Notes: generated from the letters alone by a model not told the origin. 49,454 nt of DNA from Subtercola sp. Z020 (GCF_002931235.1 NZ_PSTT01000079.1:1-49454), one strand, 5' to 3'. Positions 1 through 8,305 are shown, numbered from the stretch's first letter. Program-made: numbers and translations.

Positions 1-86
1 TCTGCGACCGGGGCGCGGCGGTCACCGCGACGACTCACCCGGGCTACCCCGCGCACCCCGCATCGCGCGGCAGGCGACAATGGGGC

Positions 87-1166
87 ATGACCCGAATGCC
101 CCACCCCCTGCCGACGCTGCCAGAACTGCTCGACCTCGCGAGCGTCGTCTCGCTGCCGCTGAACACGAGATTCCGGGGGGTGGATGCCCGCGAGGCCATG
201 ATCCTCCGTGGCCCCGAGGGCGCAACCGAGTTCTCCCCCTTCCTCGAATACGACGACAACGAGGCCGTCGCCTGGCTCGCGGCGGCCATCGACTTCGGCT
301 GGTCGACGACTCCCCCAGCGTTCCGTGACCGCATCCCGGTCAATGCGACGCTGCCGGCGGTGGCGGTGCAGGATGTCGCGGCCGTGCTCGACCGTTACCC
401 GGGATGCCGCACGATCAAGGTGAAGGTCGCGGAACGCGGTCAGACGCTCGACGACGACGTCGCACGGGTGCGCGCCGCGCGCGACTACCTCGGTGTCGAC
501 GGACGCATCCGGCTCGACGCGAACGGCGGCTGGAACGTCGATGAGGCTGAGCATGCCATCCATCGCCTCGCCGAGTTCGACCTCGAATACATCGAGCAGC
601 CGTGCCCCAGCGTCGACGATCTGTGGGAGATCCGGCAGCGGGTCAAGTACATGGGCATACCGATCGCTGCAGACGAGAGCGTTCGGAAAGTGGATGATCC
701 ACTCGACGTCGCTCGCCGCGGCGCCGCCGACCTGCTGGTCGTGAAGGCACAGCCGCTGGGCGGCATCCACTCGGCGCTCGAGATCGTCGAGCGGGCGGGG
801 CTGCCGGTGGTCGTGTCGTCGGCGCTCGACACGTCGATCGGTATAGCGATGGGGGCACATCTCGCCGCGAGCATTCCCGAACTGGAATACGACTGCGGGC
901 TGGCCACGGCGGCCCTCCTCCAGGCCGACGTCACGGCATCACCGCTCGTGCCCGTCGACGGTTCGATCGCGGTGCAGCGCCCCGAGCTCGACGAGTCTCT
1001 CGTGCAGTTCTCCCTCGCGCCCGCCGACCGCGACGCCTGGTGGCGCGCCCGCCTCGCCCGCGTGCACGCCCTCCTCACCGCGCGCAGCGCGCTGGCCACC
1101 CGTACGCCGGATCCAATGCGCCACCGTCCTCATAGCGGCGCCTCAAACGCGCGTAACCGAGGATGA
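87..1166 (+). CDS. menC: o-succinylbenzoate synthase MenC
   Basis: This enzyme dehydrates SHCHC to o-succinylbenzoate in menaquinone synthesis and acts in the cytoplasm. The 359-aa protein shows the enolase-superfamily barrel signature in order: KVKV at 111-114 (KxK catalytic lysine), LDANGG with Asp144, EQP with Glu170, ADES with Asp196, and Lys220 in LVVKAQP. It is somewhat longer than usual because about 30 residues trail the barrel; the last codons and the stop lie inside an inverted repeat (1152-1219). The ATG at 87 is preceded by GACAAT five bases upstream and no Shine-Dalgarno, so the mRNA may be leaderless. It converges on the cytochrome c maturation operon. Family call is secure; start and native C-terminus are less so. 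Confidence 0.93.
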   Translation: MTRMPHPLPTLPELLDLASVVSLPLNTRFRGVDAREAMILRGPEGATEFSPFLEYDDNEAVAWLAAAIDFGWSTTPPAFRDRIPVNATLPAVAVQDVAAVLDRYPGCRTIKVKVAERGQTLDDDVARVRAARDYLGVDGRIRLDANGGWNVDEAEHAIHRLAEFDLEYIEQPCPSVDDLWEIRQRVKYMGIPIAADESVRKVDDPLDVARRGAADLLVVKAQPLGGIHSALEIVERAGLPVVVSSALDTSIGIAMGAHLAASIPELEYDCGLATAALLQADVTASPLVPVDGSIAVQRPELDESLVQFSLAPADRDAWWRARLARVHALLTARSALATRTPDPMRHRPHSGASNARNRG

Positions 1167-1219
1167 GGCGCAACACGCGCTCGCAAAGCGACCCACCGGT
1201 GCACTCATCCTCGGTTACG
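1152..1219. repeat. Inverted repeat, full copy of a dispersed palindromic element
   Basis: Perfect 16-bp arms CGTAACCGAGGATGAG (1152-1167) and its reverse complement (1204-1219) flank a 36-bp spacer. The left arm contains the menC stop codon. A half copy occurs at 1357-1370 and another paired copy at 29180-29246. It could be a REP-like element or a bidirectional transcript-end hairpin between converging genes; there is no T-tract. Confidence 0.8.
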
Positions 1220-1491
1220 GACATGTCGCGCGATGGAAGCGGCTCGCGGCCGCGGGTGCGCGCCCGATCACGCGGCAGCGGCAGCAGCAGCGCACGTCAA
1301 CTCGCGCACCGGAGGAACACGCGTATCACGCGCCTGTAGAGCGACCCGACGGCACCCTCATCCTCGGTTAGCGACGCGTCCCGCGAAGAAGAGGGCGCGG
1401 GGCGGCGCTGCGCGGGGCGGGCGGGCCAGCCGACGGGGCGGCGGCGCTGCGAGGAGCGGCGGACGACGGCGGGCGGCCGAAGCGGCGCGGC
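1167..1491. other. Non-coding gap between menC and resC with repeat remnants
   Basis: About 325 bases separate two converging genes. I see the right arm of the inverted repeat (1204-1219), then a second related segment. That segment has an AACACGCG...GCGACCC...CTCATCCTCGGTTA order resembling 1172-1217 and ends in a lone right arm at 1357-1370. From 1385 to 1490 the DNA is G/C-rich low complexity. No convincing gene is present; short open frames here lack ribosome sites and homology. Confidence 0.6.
1357..1370. repeat. Solitary half copy of the AACCGAGGATGAG element
   Basis: CTCATCCTCGGTTA matches the right arm of the element at 1204-1219, but no left arm is visible within the preceding 140 bases. 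It appears to be a decayed or half-size copy. Confidence 0.65.
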
Positions 1492-2589
1492 CTACAGGCC
1501 GCTGTAGGAGTGCAGGCCGTGGAAGAAGACGTTCACGATGCCGAAGTTGAAGAGCACTGCCGCGAAACCGATGATCGCGAGCACTGCCGAGCGCGAACCG
1601 CGCCAGCCGCGCGTGGCGCGCGCGTGGATGTAGCCGGCGTAGATGACCCAGATGATGAAGGTCCAGACCTCTTTGGTGTCCCAGCCCCAGTACCGGCCCC
1701 AGGCGCGCTCCGCCCACACCGCGCCCGCGATCAGCGTGAACGTCCAGAAGACGAAGCCCACGATGTTGACGCGGTAGGCGAGGTTCTCGAGGCGCTTGGA
1801 GTCCGGCAGCGACGCCATGAACTTCAGCTTGAGAGTACGGGCCCCGGCGCCGATGGCCTCACGGCGGTACTGTACGAGCTGGATCGCCGACAGCGCGAAG
1901 CCGAGCGCGAAGAATGCCGTGCCGAGGCTCGCCACGAACACGTGGATCACCAGCCACGCCGACTGCAGCGCCGGCGGCAGCGGGGCCACACCGACGTAGT
2001 AGTTGACGGTCGAGACACCGAGCAGAATGAGCACGAGACCGGTGATGAACGTTCCGAGGAACCGCAGGTCGACCCGCGTGATCACGACGAGGAACACCCC
2101 GACGATCAGCACCGTACCGGTCATCGAGAATTCGTACATGTTGGCCCATGGCACGCGGGCGGCAGCAATGCCGCGCAGCACATCGGCCGTCAGTTCGAGC
2201 AGGAAGCCGATCAGCGTGAAGGCGACACCGAGCCGCAGGCTGAGCGAGCGCTTCGTGACTGCGCCGTCGCCCGAGGCGGAGAGGGATGCCTCGGCTCCCC
2301 CACCACGCGAGAACAGACCCTTGCGCGCTGCGCCCGACCCACCGACGCCGACCGGCGCGGCAGTCGCAACCGAGCCGGACACGGCAGACGAGCCACCCGC
2401 GCCCACCGTCTCGAGCACACGTTCGCGCGTCGTGACCGAACCGTCGACACCGACCTCGTTGCCGGCGCCCACCTGGGCCGAACGACGGGCCAGGTCGAGG
2501 GCGAACGCGATGAACGCGAACGCATACACCGCCATGGCGGCGTAGAGGAAGAAGACGGAGTACTCGTCGATGGTTTGCGTCACGATCAC
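1492..2589 (-). CDS. resC: Cytochrome c biogenesis protein ResC/CcsB-like (heme handling)
   Basis: This is the heme-handling membrane subunit of system II cytochrome c maturation, working with ResB to attach heme to apocytochromes outside the membrane. The 365-aa polytopic protein carries the tryptophan-rich WGWDTKEVW motif at 301-309, plus His residues in an outer loop (VIHVFVASLG) and near the end (NVFFHGLHSY), which are typical heme ligands. Residues roughly 40-110 are a Gly/Ser/Ala-rich linker absent from most homologues. The start is GTG at 2589, three bases beyond the end of resB (2593); a second GTG lies two codons in. It is last in an operon with resA, ccdA and resB. Confidence 0.93.
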   Translation of the reverse strand: MIVTQTIDEYSVFFLYAAMAVYAFAFIAFALDLARRSAQVGAGNEVGVDGSVTTRERVLETVGAGGSSAVSGSVATAAPVGVGGSGAARKGLFSRGGGAEASLSASGDGAVTKRSLSLRLGVAFTLIGFLLELTADVLRGIAAARVPWANMYEFSMTGTVLIVGVFLVVITRVDLRFLGTFITGLVLILLGVSTVNYYVGVAPLPPALQSAWLVIHVFVASLGTAFFALGFALSAIQLVQYRREAIGAGARTLKLKFMASLPDSKRLENLAYRVNIVGFVFWTFTLIAGAVWAERAWGRYWGWDTKEVWTFIIWVIYAGYIHARATRGWRGSRSAVLAIIGFAAVLFNFGIVNVFFHGLHSYSGL

Positions 2590-2592
2590 AGC

Positions 2593-4299
2593 CTAAGCGT
2601 TAGTTTCGGGCACCGCGCGGCCCGCCAACAATTTGGCGTGACGCTCGGCCAGATCGGCGACAGCGGGCACCAACCGGGGGTCTTCGCCGCGCGCGAGGCC
2701 GGCATATTCGAGGGTCACGGAGCCGTCGGCGCGCTCGGTCGCCTTGACCCACACCCGCCGCCTCGGAATGAACAGGGAGATGAGCAAGCCGAGCAGCGCG
2801 AGCGAGGCGAAGAGCAGCACGTAACCCTGTGTCGGGTCGTGGTGGATGTCGAGTGATGCGTACCGCGCGACGTTGTCGAAGCTGATCGTGCCCAGCCCGT
2901 TCGGCAGTGCCGTGCTCTCGCCCGGCTTCAGCTCGATCGATGCGACGCCCGTGCTGCCGCCGGTCAGCTGCGAGAGGGTGTCGGTGTCGAGGGAGTAGAC
3001 CGAGGTGGGGGTTCCTCCGTTGAGTCCGAGGTCGCCCTGGTACACGTTCAGCGTCAGTACGGGGTAGTCGTCGTCGGGGTAGGTCGAGTAGTAGGCGCCG
3101 GTCGTCGACACCGCCTGGGTCGGGTAGAAGAAGCCGATCATGCCGAGTTGCTGGCTCAGCCCGTCGGGAACCTTGACGACGCCCACGCTGGTGAGGCTCG
3201 CATCCTGCGGCAGGAACGGAATGGAGTCGGTGAAGACGACCTTTCCGGTCGGGTCCTTCACCGTGACCGTCGGGGCGTAGCCGTTGCCGAGCAGGTAGAC
3301 GTCGGTGCCGCCGATGCGCAGCGGGGAGTTCACCTTGATGTCGCTCTGCTGCTCGGAGCCGCCCTGCTCCTGGGTCGTCACGGCCGCGTCGTAGTCGAGC
3401 GGCTGGCCGAACGCGCCGTCGGCCTTGGTCTCGTAGGTCGCGGTGAACTTGTCGAGCTTCATCGAGTAGGGCGTGAGAGAACTCTCACTGAAGAACCGCC
3501 CCGGGTTGAAGGAGTCGAAGGCGCTGAGGGTGTTGACGAACGTCTGGCCGTTCTCGACGAGCACGCGCTGGCCGCTGAATCCGAAGCCGCCGCCGACTCC
3601 GACGGTGATCAGGATGCCCACCAGCGCGGCGTGGAAGACGAGGTTGCCCGTCTCCCGCGCGTAGCCGCGTTCGGCCGACACGGAGGTGATCTCGCTGCCG
3701 TTCTTGCCCGGAGCCGTGAACACGACGGCACGGTAGCCCGCCTTGCGGAGCATCCCGCGGGCCACCTCGATGGCCTCTGCGCCGTTGGTGCCGGGCTCAG
3801 CCGCCCGCTGCTCGAAACCGGCGAGGCGCGAGAGCCGAGCCGGCGTGCGCGGCGGCTTGGCGCGAAGCGCGTCGAAGTGGTGCTTCGCCCGCGGGATGAC
3901 GCACCCCACCAGCGAGATGAACAGCAGCAGGTAGATGCTCGAGAACCAGACGGAGGTGTAGACGTCGAACGCCTGCACCTTGTCGAGGATGGGCGCGAGG
4001 TCGGGGTTGTCGACGAAGTACTGCGTGACACCGTTCGGGTCGGCGGCGCGCTGCGGAACGAGGGAGCCGGGCACCGCCGCGAGAGCGAGCAGGAGCAGCA
4101 GGAAGAGCGCGGTGCGCATGCTCGTGAGCTGCCGCCAGAACCAGCGCAGCCAGCCGACGACACCGAGCCGAGGCTGCGCGATGTCGGGCGAGGAGCCGTC
4201 GCCCGCCCCGCTGCTGCTGCCGTCGTCGCTCGCCGCGCCTCGGGCACGTGTGGCCAGAGCCGGGTCCGGGGAGTCGTAGTGATCAGATGGCCGGGACAA
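2593..4299 (-). CDS. resB: Cytochrome c biogenesis protein ResB
   Basis: ResB forms the system II cytochrome c synthetase with ResC. The 568-aa protein has a low-complexity cytoplasmic N-terminus, then hydrophobic segments starting with RTALFLLLLLALAAVPGS (about residues 61-78), a large extracytoplasmic domain, and a last membrane segment (LLFASLALLGLLISLF) followed by a basic anchor. The best frame start is TTG at 4297-4299, which sits inside the 3' end of ccdA (17-bp overlap) and implies translational coupling. The next in-frame Met (about residue 60) would start right at the first membrane segment. Gene order supports the assignment strongly; the exact start is uncertain. Confidence 0.92.
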   Translation of the reverse strand: MSRPSDHYDSPDPALATRARGAASDDGSSSGAGDGSSPDIAQPRLGVVGWLRWFWRQLTSMRTALFLLLLLALAAVPGSLVPQRAADPNGVTQYFVDNPDLAPILDKVQAFDVYTSVWFSSIYLLLFISLVGCVIPRAKHHFDALRAKPPRTPARLSRLAGFEQRAAEPGTNGAEAIEVARGMLRKAGYRAVVFTAPGKNGSEITSVSAERGYARETGNLVFHAALVGILITVGVGGGFGFSGQRVLVENGQTFVNTLSAFDSFNPGRFFSESSLTPYSMKLDKFTATYETKADGAFGQPLDYDAAVTTQEQGGSEQQSDIKVNSPLRIGGTDVYLLGNGYAPTVTVKDPTGKVVFTDSIPFLPQDASLTSVGVVKVPDGLSQQLGMIGFFYPTQAVSTTGAYYSTYPDDDYPVLTLNVYQGDLGLNGGTPTSVYSLDTDTLSQLTGGSTGVASIELKPGESTALPNGLGTISFDNVARYASLDIHHDPTQGYVLLFASLALLGLLISLFIPRRRVWVKATERADGSVTLEYAGLARGEDPRLVPAVADLAERHAKLLAGRAVPETNA

Positions 4300-5026
4300 A
4301 ACCTGTGATCACCGCCTGCAGTTGGTAGGTCCATGCGGTCCAGAGGCCGCTGACCATGAGAATGCCGATGACCACGAGGCCCGCTCCCCCGAGAATGTTG
4401 ATGAGGCGAATATGCCGCTTCAGGAATGTGATGGTGTGTGTGACCCAGTTGAGGCCGAGCGCGACGAGCAGGAACGGTACGCCGAGCCCGAAGCAGTAGA
4501 ACAGCCCCAGCAGGGCGCCGCTCCAGGCTGATCCACCGGTGAGGCTGAGCGCCTGGATGGCACCGAGCGTCGGGCCGATGCACGGCGTCCAGCCGAGGCC
4601 GAACACGATGCCGAGGATCGGCGCGCCCGCCAAGCCTGTGGCGGGGCGCCAGCTCGTCTTGAACGTGCGCTGCAGAAAGCTGAACTGCCCGATGAACACG
4701 AGCCCGAGCAGAATGACGACGACGCCGAGCACCCGCGTGATGACCTCGCCCCACACCAACAGCCAGACGCCGAGCGCGCCGAACAGCGTCGACGCCGCCA
4801 CGAAGACGAGCGAGAACCCGAGAACGAAGAGGCTGATGCCGAGCAGTACCCGCCGCCGATTGCTGCGCGCGCTGGGGTCGCTCAGCCCGCCGACGTACGC
4901 CAGGTAGCCCGGCACGAGCGGCAGCACGCACGGCGAGGCGAACGACACCAGGCCGGCGAGCATCGCGATCGGGATGGCGACGATGAGCTGGCCGTTCAGC
5001 ACTGCATCGGCGAACGGGTTCACCAT
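4283..5026 (-). CDS. ccdA: Cytochrome c biogenesis thiol-disulfide transporter CcdA
   Basis: CcdA passes reducing equivalents from cytoplasmic thioredoxin across the membrane to ResA. The 247-aa protein has about six membrane segments and the two hallmark cysteines: Cys33 in ASPCVLPLVPGYL and Cys149 in GWTPCIGPT. These are the redox pair of the family. It lies three bases after resA and overlaps resB by 17 bases, so all four genes are probably co-transcribed. ATG start at 5026. Confidence 0.95.
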   Translation of the reverse strand: MVNPFADAVLNGQLIVAIPIAMLAGLVSFASPCVLPLVPGYLAYVGGLSDPSARSNRRRVLLGISLFVLGFSLVFVAASTLFGALGVWLLVWGEVITRVLGVVVILLGLVFIGQFSFLQRTFKTSWRPATGLAGAPILGIVFGLGWTPCIGPTLGAIQALSLTGGSAWSGALLGLFYCFGLGVPFLLVALGLNWVTHTITFLKRHIRLINILGGAGLVVIGILMVSGLWTAWTYQLQAVITGFVPAI

Positions 5027-5029
5027 GCC

Positions 5030-5680
5030 TCAGCTCGTCTCTGCGACAGCTGTCGAGATGAGGGTGTCGAGGATGCTCGGGGCCGTCGCCTGGCCGAGGA
5101 TGCGCGCGGCGACCCTTCCCTGCTTGTCGATGACCAGTGTGGTGGGTACGGCGTTCGGCGCCACAACCCCGCTCATCGCGAGCTGTACCGCACCGTTCGT
5201 GTCGATGACCGAGGGATAGGTCACCCCGAACGACGTACCGAAGGCGACGGCCGTGGCGGGCTGGTCGCGCACATTGACGCCGAGGAAGGATGCTCCCTTG
5301 CCGTCGTACTTCGTGTTCAGCTGCTCGAGCGCAGGTGCCTCTGCCCGGCACGGAGCGCAGCCCGCATACCAGAAGTTCAGCACCAGCACCTGGCCGAGGT
5401 ACTGCGAGGAGTCGACGGTGGCGCCGGTCTCCGTGGTTCCGGTGAAGGAGACGGGTTCGGCGCGGTCTGCAGCCGGGATCTCGGTGACGGTGCCGTCGCC
5501 GGCGATGTATTGCTTACTGTCGCCGCTGCGGTACTGATCCGCCAGAGGGTCACTCGCGCATCCGGCCAGCAGCCCGATGGCGAGTATGGACGCAGCCACC
5601 CCGAGGGCGGCGCGGCGCCGCGACCGCCCGGCGACGGAGCGTGGCATGAGCGAGAAGTTCGATCCGGGCATCCTGATCAC
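5030..5680 (-). CDS. resA: Thiol-disulfide oxidoreductase lipoprotein ResA/TlpA
   Basis: This extracytoplasmic thioredoxin-like reductase reduces the CXXCH cysteines of apocytochrome c before heme attachment. The 216-aa precursor has a twin-Arg-rich n-region, a hydrophobic stretch, and a lipobox ending LLAGC (Cys41), so it is a predicted lipoprotein. The thioredoxin fold carries WYAGCAPC with the redox pair at Cys108 and Cys111. It starts at GTG 5680 and overlaps the phosphatase stop by four bases (GTGA). It is followed by ccdA, the electron donor, after three bases. Confidence 0.94.
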   Translation of the reverse strand: MIRMPGSNFSLMPRSVAGRSRRRAALGVAASILAIGLLAGCASDPLADQYRSGDSKQYIAGDGTVTEIPAADRAEPVSFTGTTETGATVDSSQYLGQVLVLNFWYAGCAPCRAEAPALEQLNTKYDGKGASFLGVNVRDQPATAVAFGTSFGVTYPSVIDTNGAVQLAMSGVVAPNAVPTTLVIDKQGRVAARILGQATAPSILDTLISTAVAETS

Positions 5681-6321
5681 ACCGCCCCATCGTCGACGGC
5701 CGACGCCAGGAGCACAGCCGCAGGGTCTTCGTAGCCGACTTCGACGAACCGTGAGCCACGGCGCTCGAACGACGTGATGCTCGAGAGGTTGCAGCGGCGC
5801 TTGCTCGGGTCGTGCCAGAGTCTCTGGCCGGTGATCGCCAGATGGGTCGACCAGATGGGCAGCTGGTGGCTGACCATCACGACGTCTCCGCCGTCGACCG
5901 AGTCATAGGCGTCGTGCATGGCGGCGATCATGCGCGTCGTGATGCTGCGATACGGTTCGCCCCAGCTCGGCAGAAGCGGATTCCACATCCACCACCAGTT
6001 CTGCGGCTTGCGGAGGACGGCACGTTGCGTCGCAGGGCTCATGCCCTCGAACCGGTTGGTCGGCTCGATGATGCGCGACTCGGTCTGCACGGTCAGGTCG
6101 AAGACCCGCGCGAGAGGCTCCGCTGACTCCTGGGCACGCTGGAGCGGCGACGCGAACAGCGCAGAGACGGGTCGGTCTCGCTGCCGGAGCTCGTCGGCGG
6201 CCTGCTCGGCGATCTGTCGCCCGAGATCGGAGAGGCCGAAGCCGGGCAGACGTCCGTACAGAACGTGCCCGGGGTTATGGACCTCGCCGTGTCGCACGAG
6301 ATGAAGTTGGCTTGCTACCAC
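5677..6321 (-). CDS. Histidine phosphatase superfamily (phosphoglycerate mutase-like)
   Basis: This is a phosphohydrolase of the histidine phosphatase superfamily; the substrate is unknown. The catalytic LVRHGEVHNPG motif (His11 when starting at GTG 6321) and the second His in VVMVSHQLPIW are present, as is the SPLQRAQESAEPLA segment typical of the family. The open frame extends further upstream, but that extension has no homology features and would run into the promoter of the divergent small gene. GTG 6321 gives 214 aa, the family's usual size. It is the first gene of the cytochrome c maturation operon and overlaps resA by four bases. The functional link to heme attachment is by position only. 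Confidence 0.85.
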   Translation of the reverse strand: MVASQLHLVRHGEVHNPGHVLYGRLPGFGLSDLGRQIAEQAADELRQRDRPVSALFASPLQRAQESAEPLARVFDLTVQTESRIIEPTNRFEGMSPATQRAVLRKPQNWWWMWNPLLPSWGEPYRSITTRMIAAMHDAYDSVDGGDVVMVSHQLPIWSTHLAITGQRLWHDPSKRRCNLSSITSFERRGSRFVEVGYEDPAAVLLASAVDDGAV

Positions 6322-6472
6322 GACGTCAAGTCTACGGAGCGTAGAACTGACCAAGCTGCCCGCTGCCTGAACGCTTCGCAGAAGAAGTAGTGCAACTTCA
6401 TGAATCCGCAAGATGAATGCGATTGTGCTGAACAGTTGTTGCGAGCACCATTGGAGACAGAAAGGTTCACTC

Positions 6473-6604
6473 ATGGCTCTCATCATCGTTCTCTCCGTCT
6501 TCGCACTTCTCTCCCTCGTGGGTATCGTCGCGGCTGTCATTCAGACCGCCACCGACGGCTACGGTCGCATCGCCACCCGCGCCTACTACCGCCGCCTGCC
6601 CTAG
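6473..6604 (+). CDS. Small single-pass membrane protein, 43 aa
   Basis: The frame encodes 43 residues. The first 25 or so are a hydrophobic helix (LIIVLSVFALLSLVGIVAAV), followed by a short polar tail rich in Tyr and Arg. An AGAAAGG ribosome site lies about eight bases before ATG 6473, supporting translation. A longer frame from 6413 lacks a ribosome site. It is divergent from the phosphatase-res operon. I do not recognise the family; size and topology suggest a membrane-associated regulator or stabiliser, but nothing proves this. Confidence 0.6.
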   Translation: MALIIVLSVFALLSLVGIVAAVIQTATDGYGRIATRAYYRRLP

Positions 6605-6666
6605 CCCACTCCCGCGGCGGCCGGCTGCGGCCCGCTCCCCGAGCGGCCTCACCGGGGCCTGTCGGC

Positions 6667-7479
6667 TCAGTCAAGGGTCGACCACCCCGACTCAGTGACG
6701 ACGACCGTCGAGAGGTAACGGAGGCCCACGGTGGCCGCGGCCAGCTTCAGAACGTCTCGCGTGGCCCTGAGCCCGTCGTCGGGTTCCGGATGCCCCGTCG
6801 GCCTGACCGCGACGGCGAACGCCGAACCCCCGCGGTAGAGCACCTCGTGCAGCACAGCTGCGACGAGCGAGCCCCTGTCGGGCAGTGGCACGACGACGCG
6901 CAGTCGCAGCTCGCCGTCGGCCACCACCACGAACAGCGCGTTCTTGCCCACTGGCGACTCCCCGGCCGGCGCGTTCTCGCCCGCGGGCGACTCACCGGCT
7001 GGACCGTTGTCGCCGGCTGGTGACCCTTCGGCTGGTGCGTTCCCGCCGGCTGGTGACCCCGAGGCTGGCACCTTTTCGCCGGCTGGTGCCCCCTCGGCCG
7101 ATGCCGCGGCGCGGGCGGCCAGATGCGCTCGCACGGCAGCGACCACATGCTGCGGTGTCTCGAGCAGCGGCCCCGGTGGTGGGTCGTTGGCCCGGCGCCA
7201 GAGCTCAGCGACCGCGACGACCCGCCCTGCGGTGGCGACGCCGACACCCATCAGGGACTTCAGTTCACCGACGGTCATCGTCATGAGTTCGGTGACCCCG
7301 CCGGCCTGGTCGAGCAGGGAGCGAGCGCTGTCGAGCACGTTGACGCCGGGCATTCCCGATCCGAGTACGAGCGCGACGAGTTCTGCCTCGCTGAGCCCGG
7401 ACGGGCCGAGGCGCTCGAGTCGCTCGCGCGGCCGATCGTTCGGCGCGACAGCCCAGAGGGAGTGGCGTGGCGTTGTCAT
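6667..7479 (-). CDS. RadC-like protein with degenerate metal site
   Basis: The 270-aa protein has the RadC layout: a helix-hairpin-helix-like N-half (PRERLERLG, LSEAELVALVLGSG, LMGVGVATAGRVVAVAELWRR), then the MPN-type C-half. Canonical RadC proteins carry an HNHPSG...D (JAMM) zinc motif. Here the same place reads AVRPTGHPEPDDG, with the HxH pair missing, so metal-dependent activity is unlikely. Residues about 127-180 are a Pro/Ala/Gly/Glu repeat (SPAG-x-NAPAGE type) inserted between the halves. ATG 7479 is preceded at six bases by TACCGT inside a palindrome, so a leaderless mRNA is plausible. RadC function is poorly defined even in intact members. Confidence 0.75.
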   Translation of the reverse strand: MTTPRHSLWAVAPNDRPRERLERLGPSGLSEAELVALVLGSGMPGVNVLDSARSLLDQAGGVTELMTMTVGELKSLMGVGVATAGRVVAVAELWRRANDPPPGPLLETPQHVVAAVRAHLAARAAASAEGAPAGEKVPASGSPAGGNAPAEGSPAGDNGPAGESPAGENAPAGESPVGKNALFVVVADGELRLRVVVPLPDRGSLVAAVLHEVLYRGGSAFAVAVRPTGHPEPDDGLRATRDVLKLAAATVGLRYLSTVVVTESGWSTLD

Positions 7480-7481
7480 GG

Positions 7482-7507
7482 GGCAACGGTAGGGCGGCGC
7501 CGTTGCC
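7482..7507. promoter_or_regulatory. Palindrome overlapping the radC-like promoter
   Basis: GGCAACGG (7482-7489) and CCGTTGCC (7500-7507) form an 8-bp inverted repeat just upstream of the start codon at 7479. It overlaps a possible -10 (TACCGT on the minus strand). It may be an operator; no regulator can be named. Confidence 0.4.
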
Positions 7508-7603
7508 GTCGACGGCCTCCGGCCCGGATCTGTGGAGAACTCCACCAGCCCCACAGCTGGGGAGGAGAGGTGCGCGGTCGGCGACCCAGCGATCGCCTCG
7601 GCG

Positions 7604-7903
7604 CTACACCTCGAAGTCGATGGCGGCGCGACCCGAGAAGAGCGGCTTGATCGACGCCGAGACCCGCACGTGGTCGGGGTGCACCTGGTACCGGTCGAGT
7701 GCAGCCTGGTCGGCGTAGTCCGCGATCAGGGCCACGTGCGCATTGCCGGGTGTCGCGTCGACGTCGTTGACGACGCTGAGCGCGAGCAGTTCGGGAACCA
7801 CACCGACGAGCGACTGGAGCTGCGACGCGACGAAGGCCGACTGCTCTGACCTCTTCTCGGGCGACGGGTCGGCGAGAGTGAAGGTGACGATGTGACGGAT
7901 CAC
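7604..7903 (-). CDS. Dabb (stress-responsive alpha/beta barrel) family protein
   Basis: A 99-aa protein starting VIRHIVTFTL with the Dabb-fold pattern: a strand at the N-terminus, a helix with SLVGVVPELLALSVVNDV, the VALIADYADQAALDRYQVHPDH segment, and a final strand. These ferredoxin-like proteins dimerise; some are polyketide cyclases or stress proteins, many have no known role. The GTG at 7903 overlaps the upstream glutaredoxin-like gene by four bases (GTGA), so the two are co-translated. A much longer open frame through 9058 is antisense to the HAD gene and was rejected. Confidence 0.85.
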   Translation of the reverse strand: MIRHIVTFTLADPSPEKRSEQSAFVASQLQSLVGVVPELLALSVVNDVDATPGNAHVALIADYADQAALDRYQVHPDHVRVSASIKPLFSGRAAIDFEV

Positions 7904-8193
7904 GAGGCTGCTCCTGGGGATGCGTTCGACGGGTGGGAGGGGGCGGCACGCAGCGCGGCCGTCAGCCGCGCCGGATCGACGCGCCAGAACGTGTGCACAC
8001 GGCCGTCGATGAGCACGACGGGAATGTCTTCCACATGCTCGTCGTACAGCGCCTGGTCGTCGAAGATCGAGACCTCGCGAAACTCGACGGCGAGAGGGGC
8101 GACGGCAGCGATCACCTCGAGCACCACGGCCCGCGCGTCGTCGCACAGGTGGCATCCCGGCTTGGAGACGAGCGTCAGGTCGATGGATGCCAC
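7900..8193 (-). CDS. Glutaredoxin-like (DUF836) thiol protein
   Basis: A 97-aa thioredoxin-fold protein. The start reads VASIDLTLVSKPGCHLCDDA, giving a CHLC redox pair (about residues 14-17) after the first strand. The cis-proline loop is DIPVVLIDGR, and the end (FWRVDPARLTAAL) matches small glutaredoxin-like proteins of actinobacteria. It probably exchanges thiols with mycothiol or mycoredoxin, but that is inference. Start GTG at 8193; it is coupled to the Dabb gene and divergent from the HAD phosphatase. Confidence 0.85.
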   Translation of the reverse strand: MASIDLTLVSKPGCHLCDDARAVVLEVIAAVAPLAVEFREVSIFDDQALYDEHVEDIPVVLIDGRVHTFWRVDPARLTAALRAAPSHPSNASPGAAS

Positions 8194-8305
8194 GCCCCAT
8201 CGTAACGCGGCAGCCACCGCCGGAGCGGCGCCGCAGCGGTAGAGCAGCGACGCAGCGCGCCGCAGAAACCTGAGCCGCGCAGGCCCCACAGGCGCGATCG
8301 CTAGC

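Noticed and set aside
1-86. 3' end of an upstream gene at the window start
   Set aside because: No frame shows recognisable protein sequence in the first 86 bases; it looks like promoter DNA for menC.
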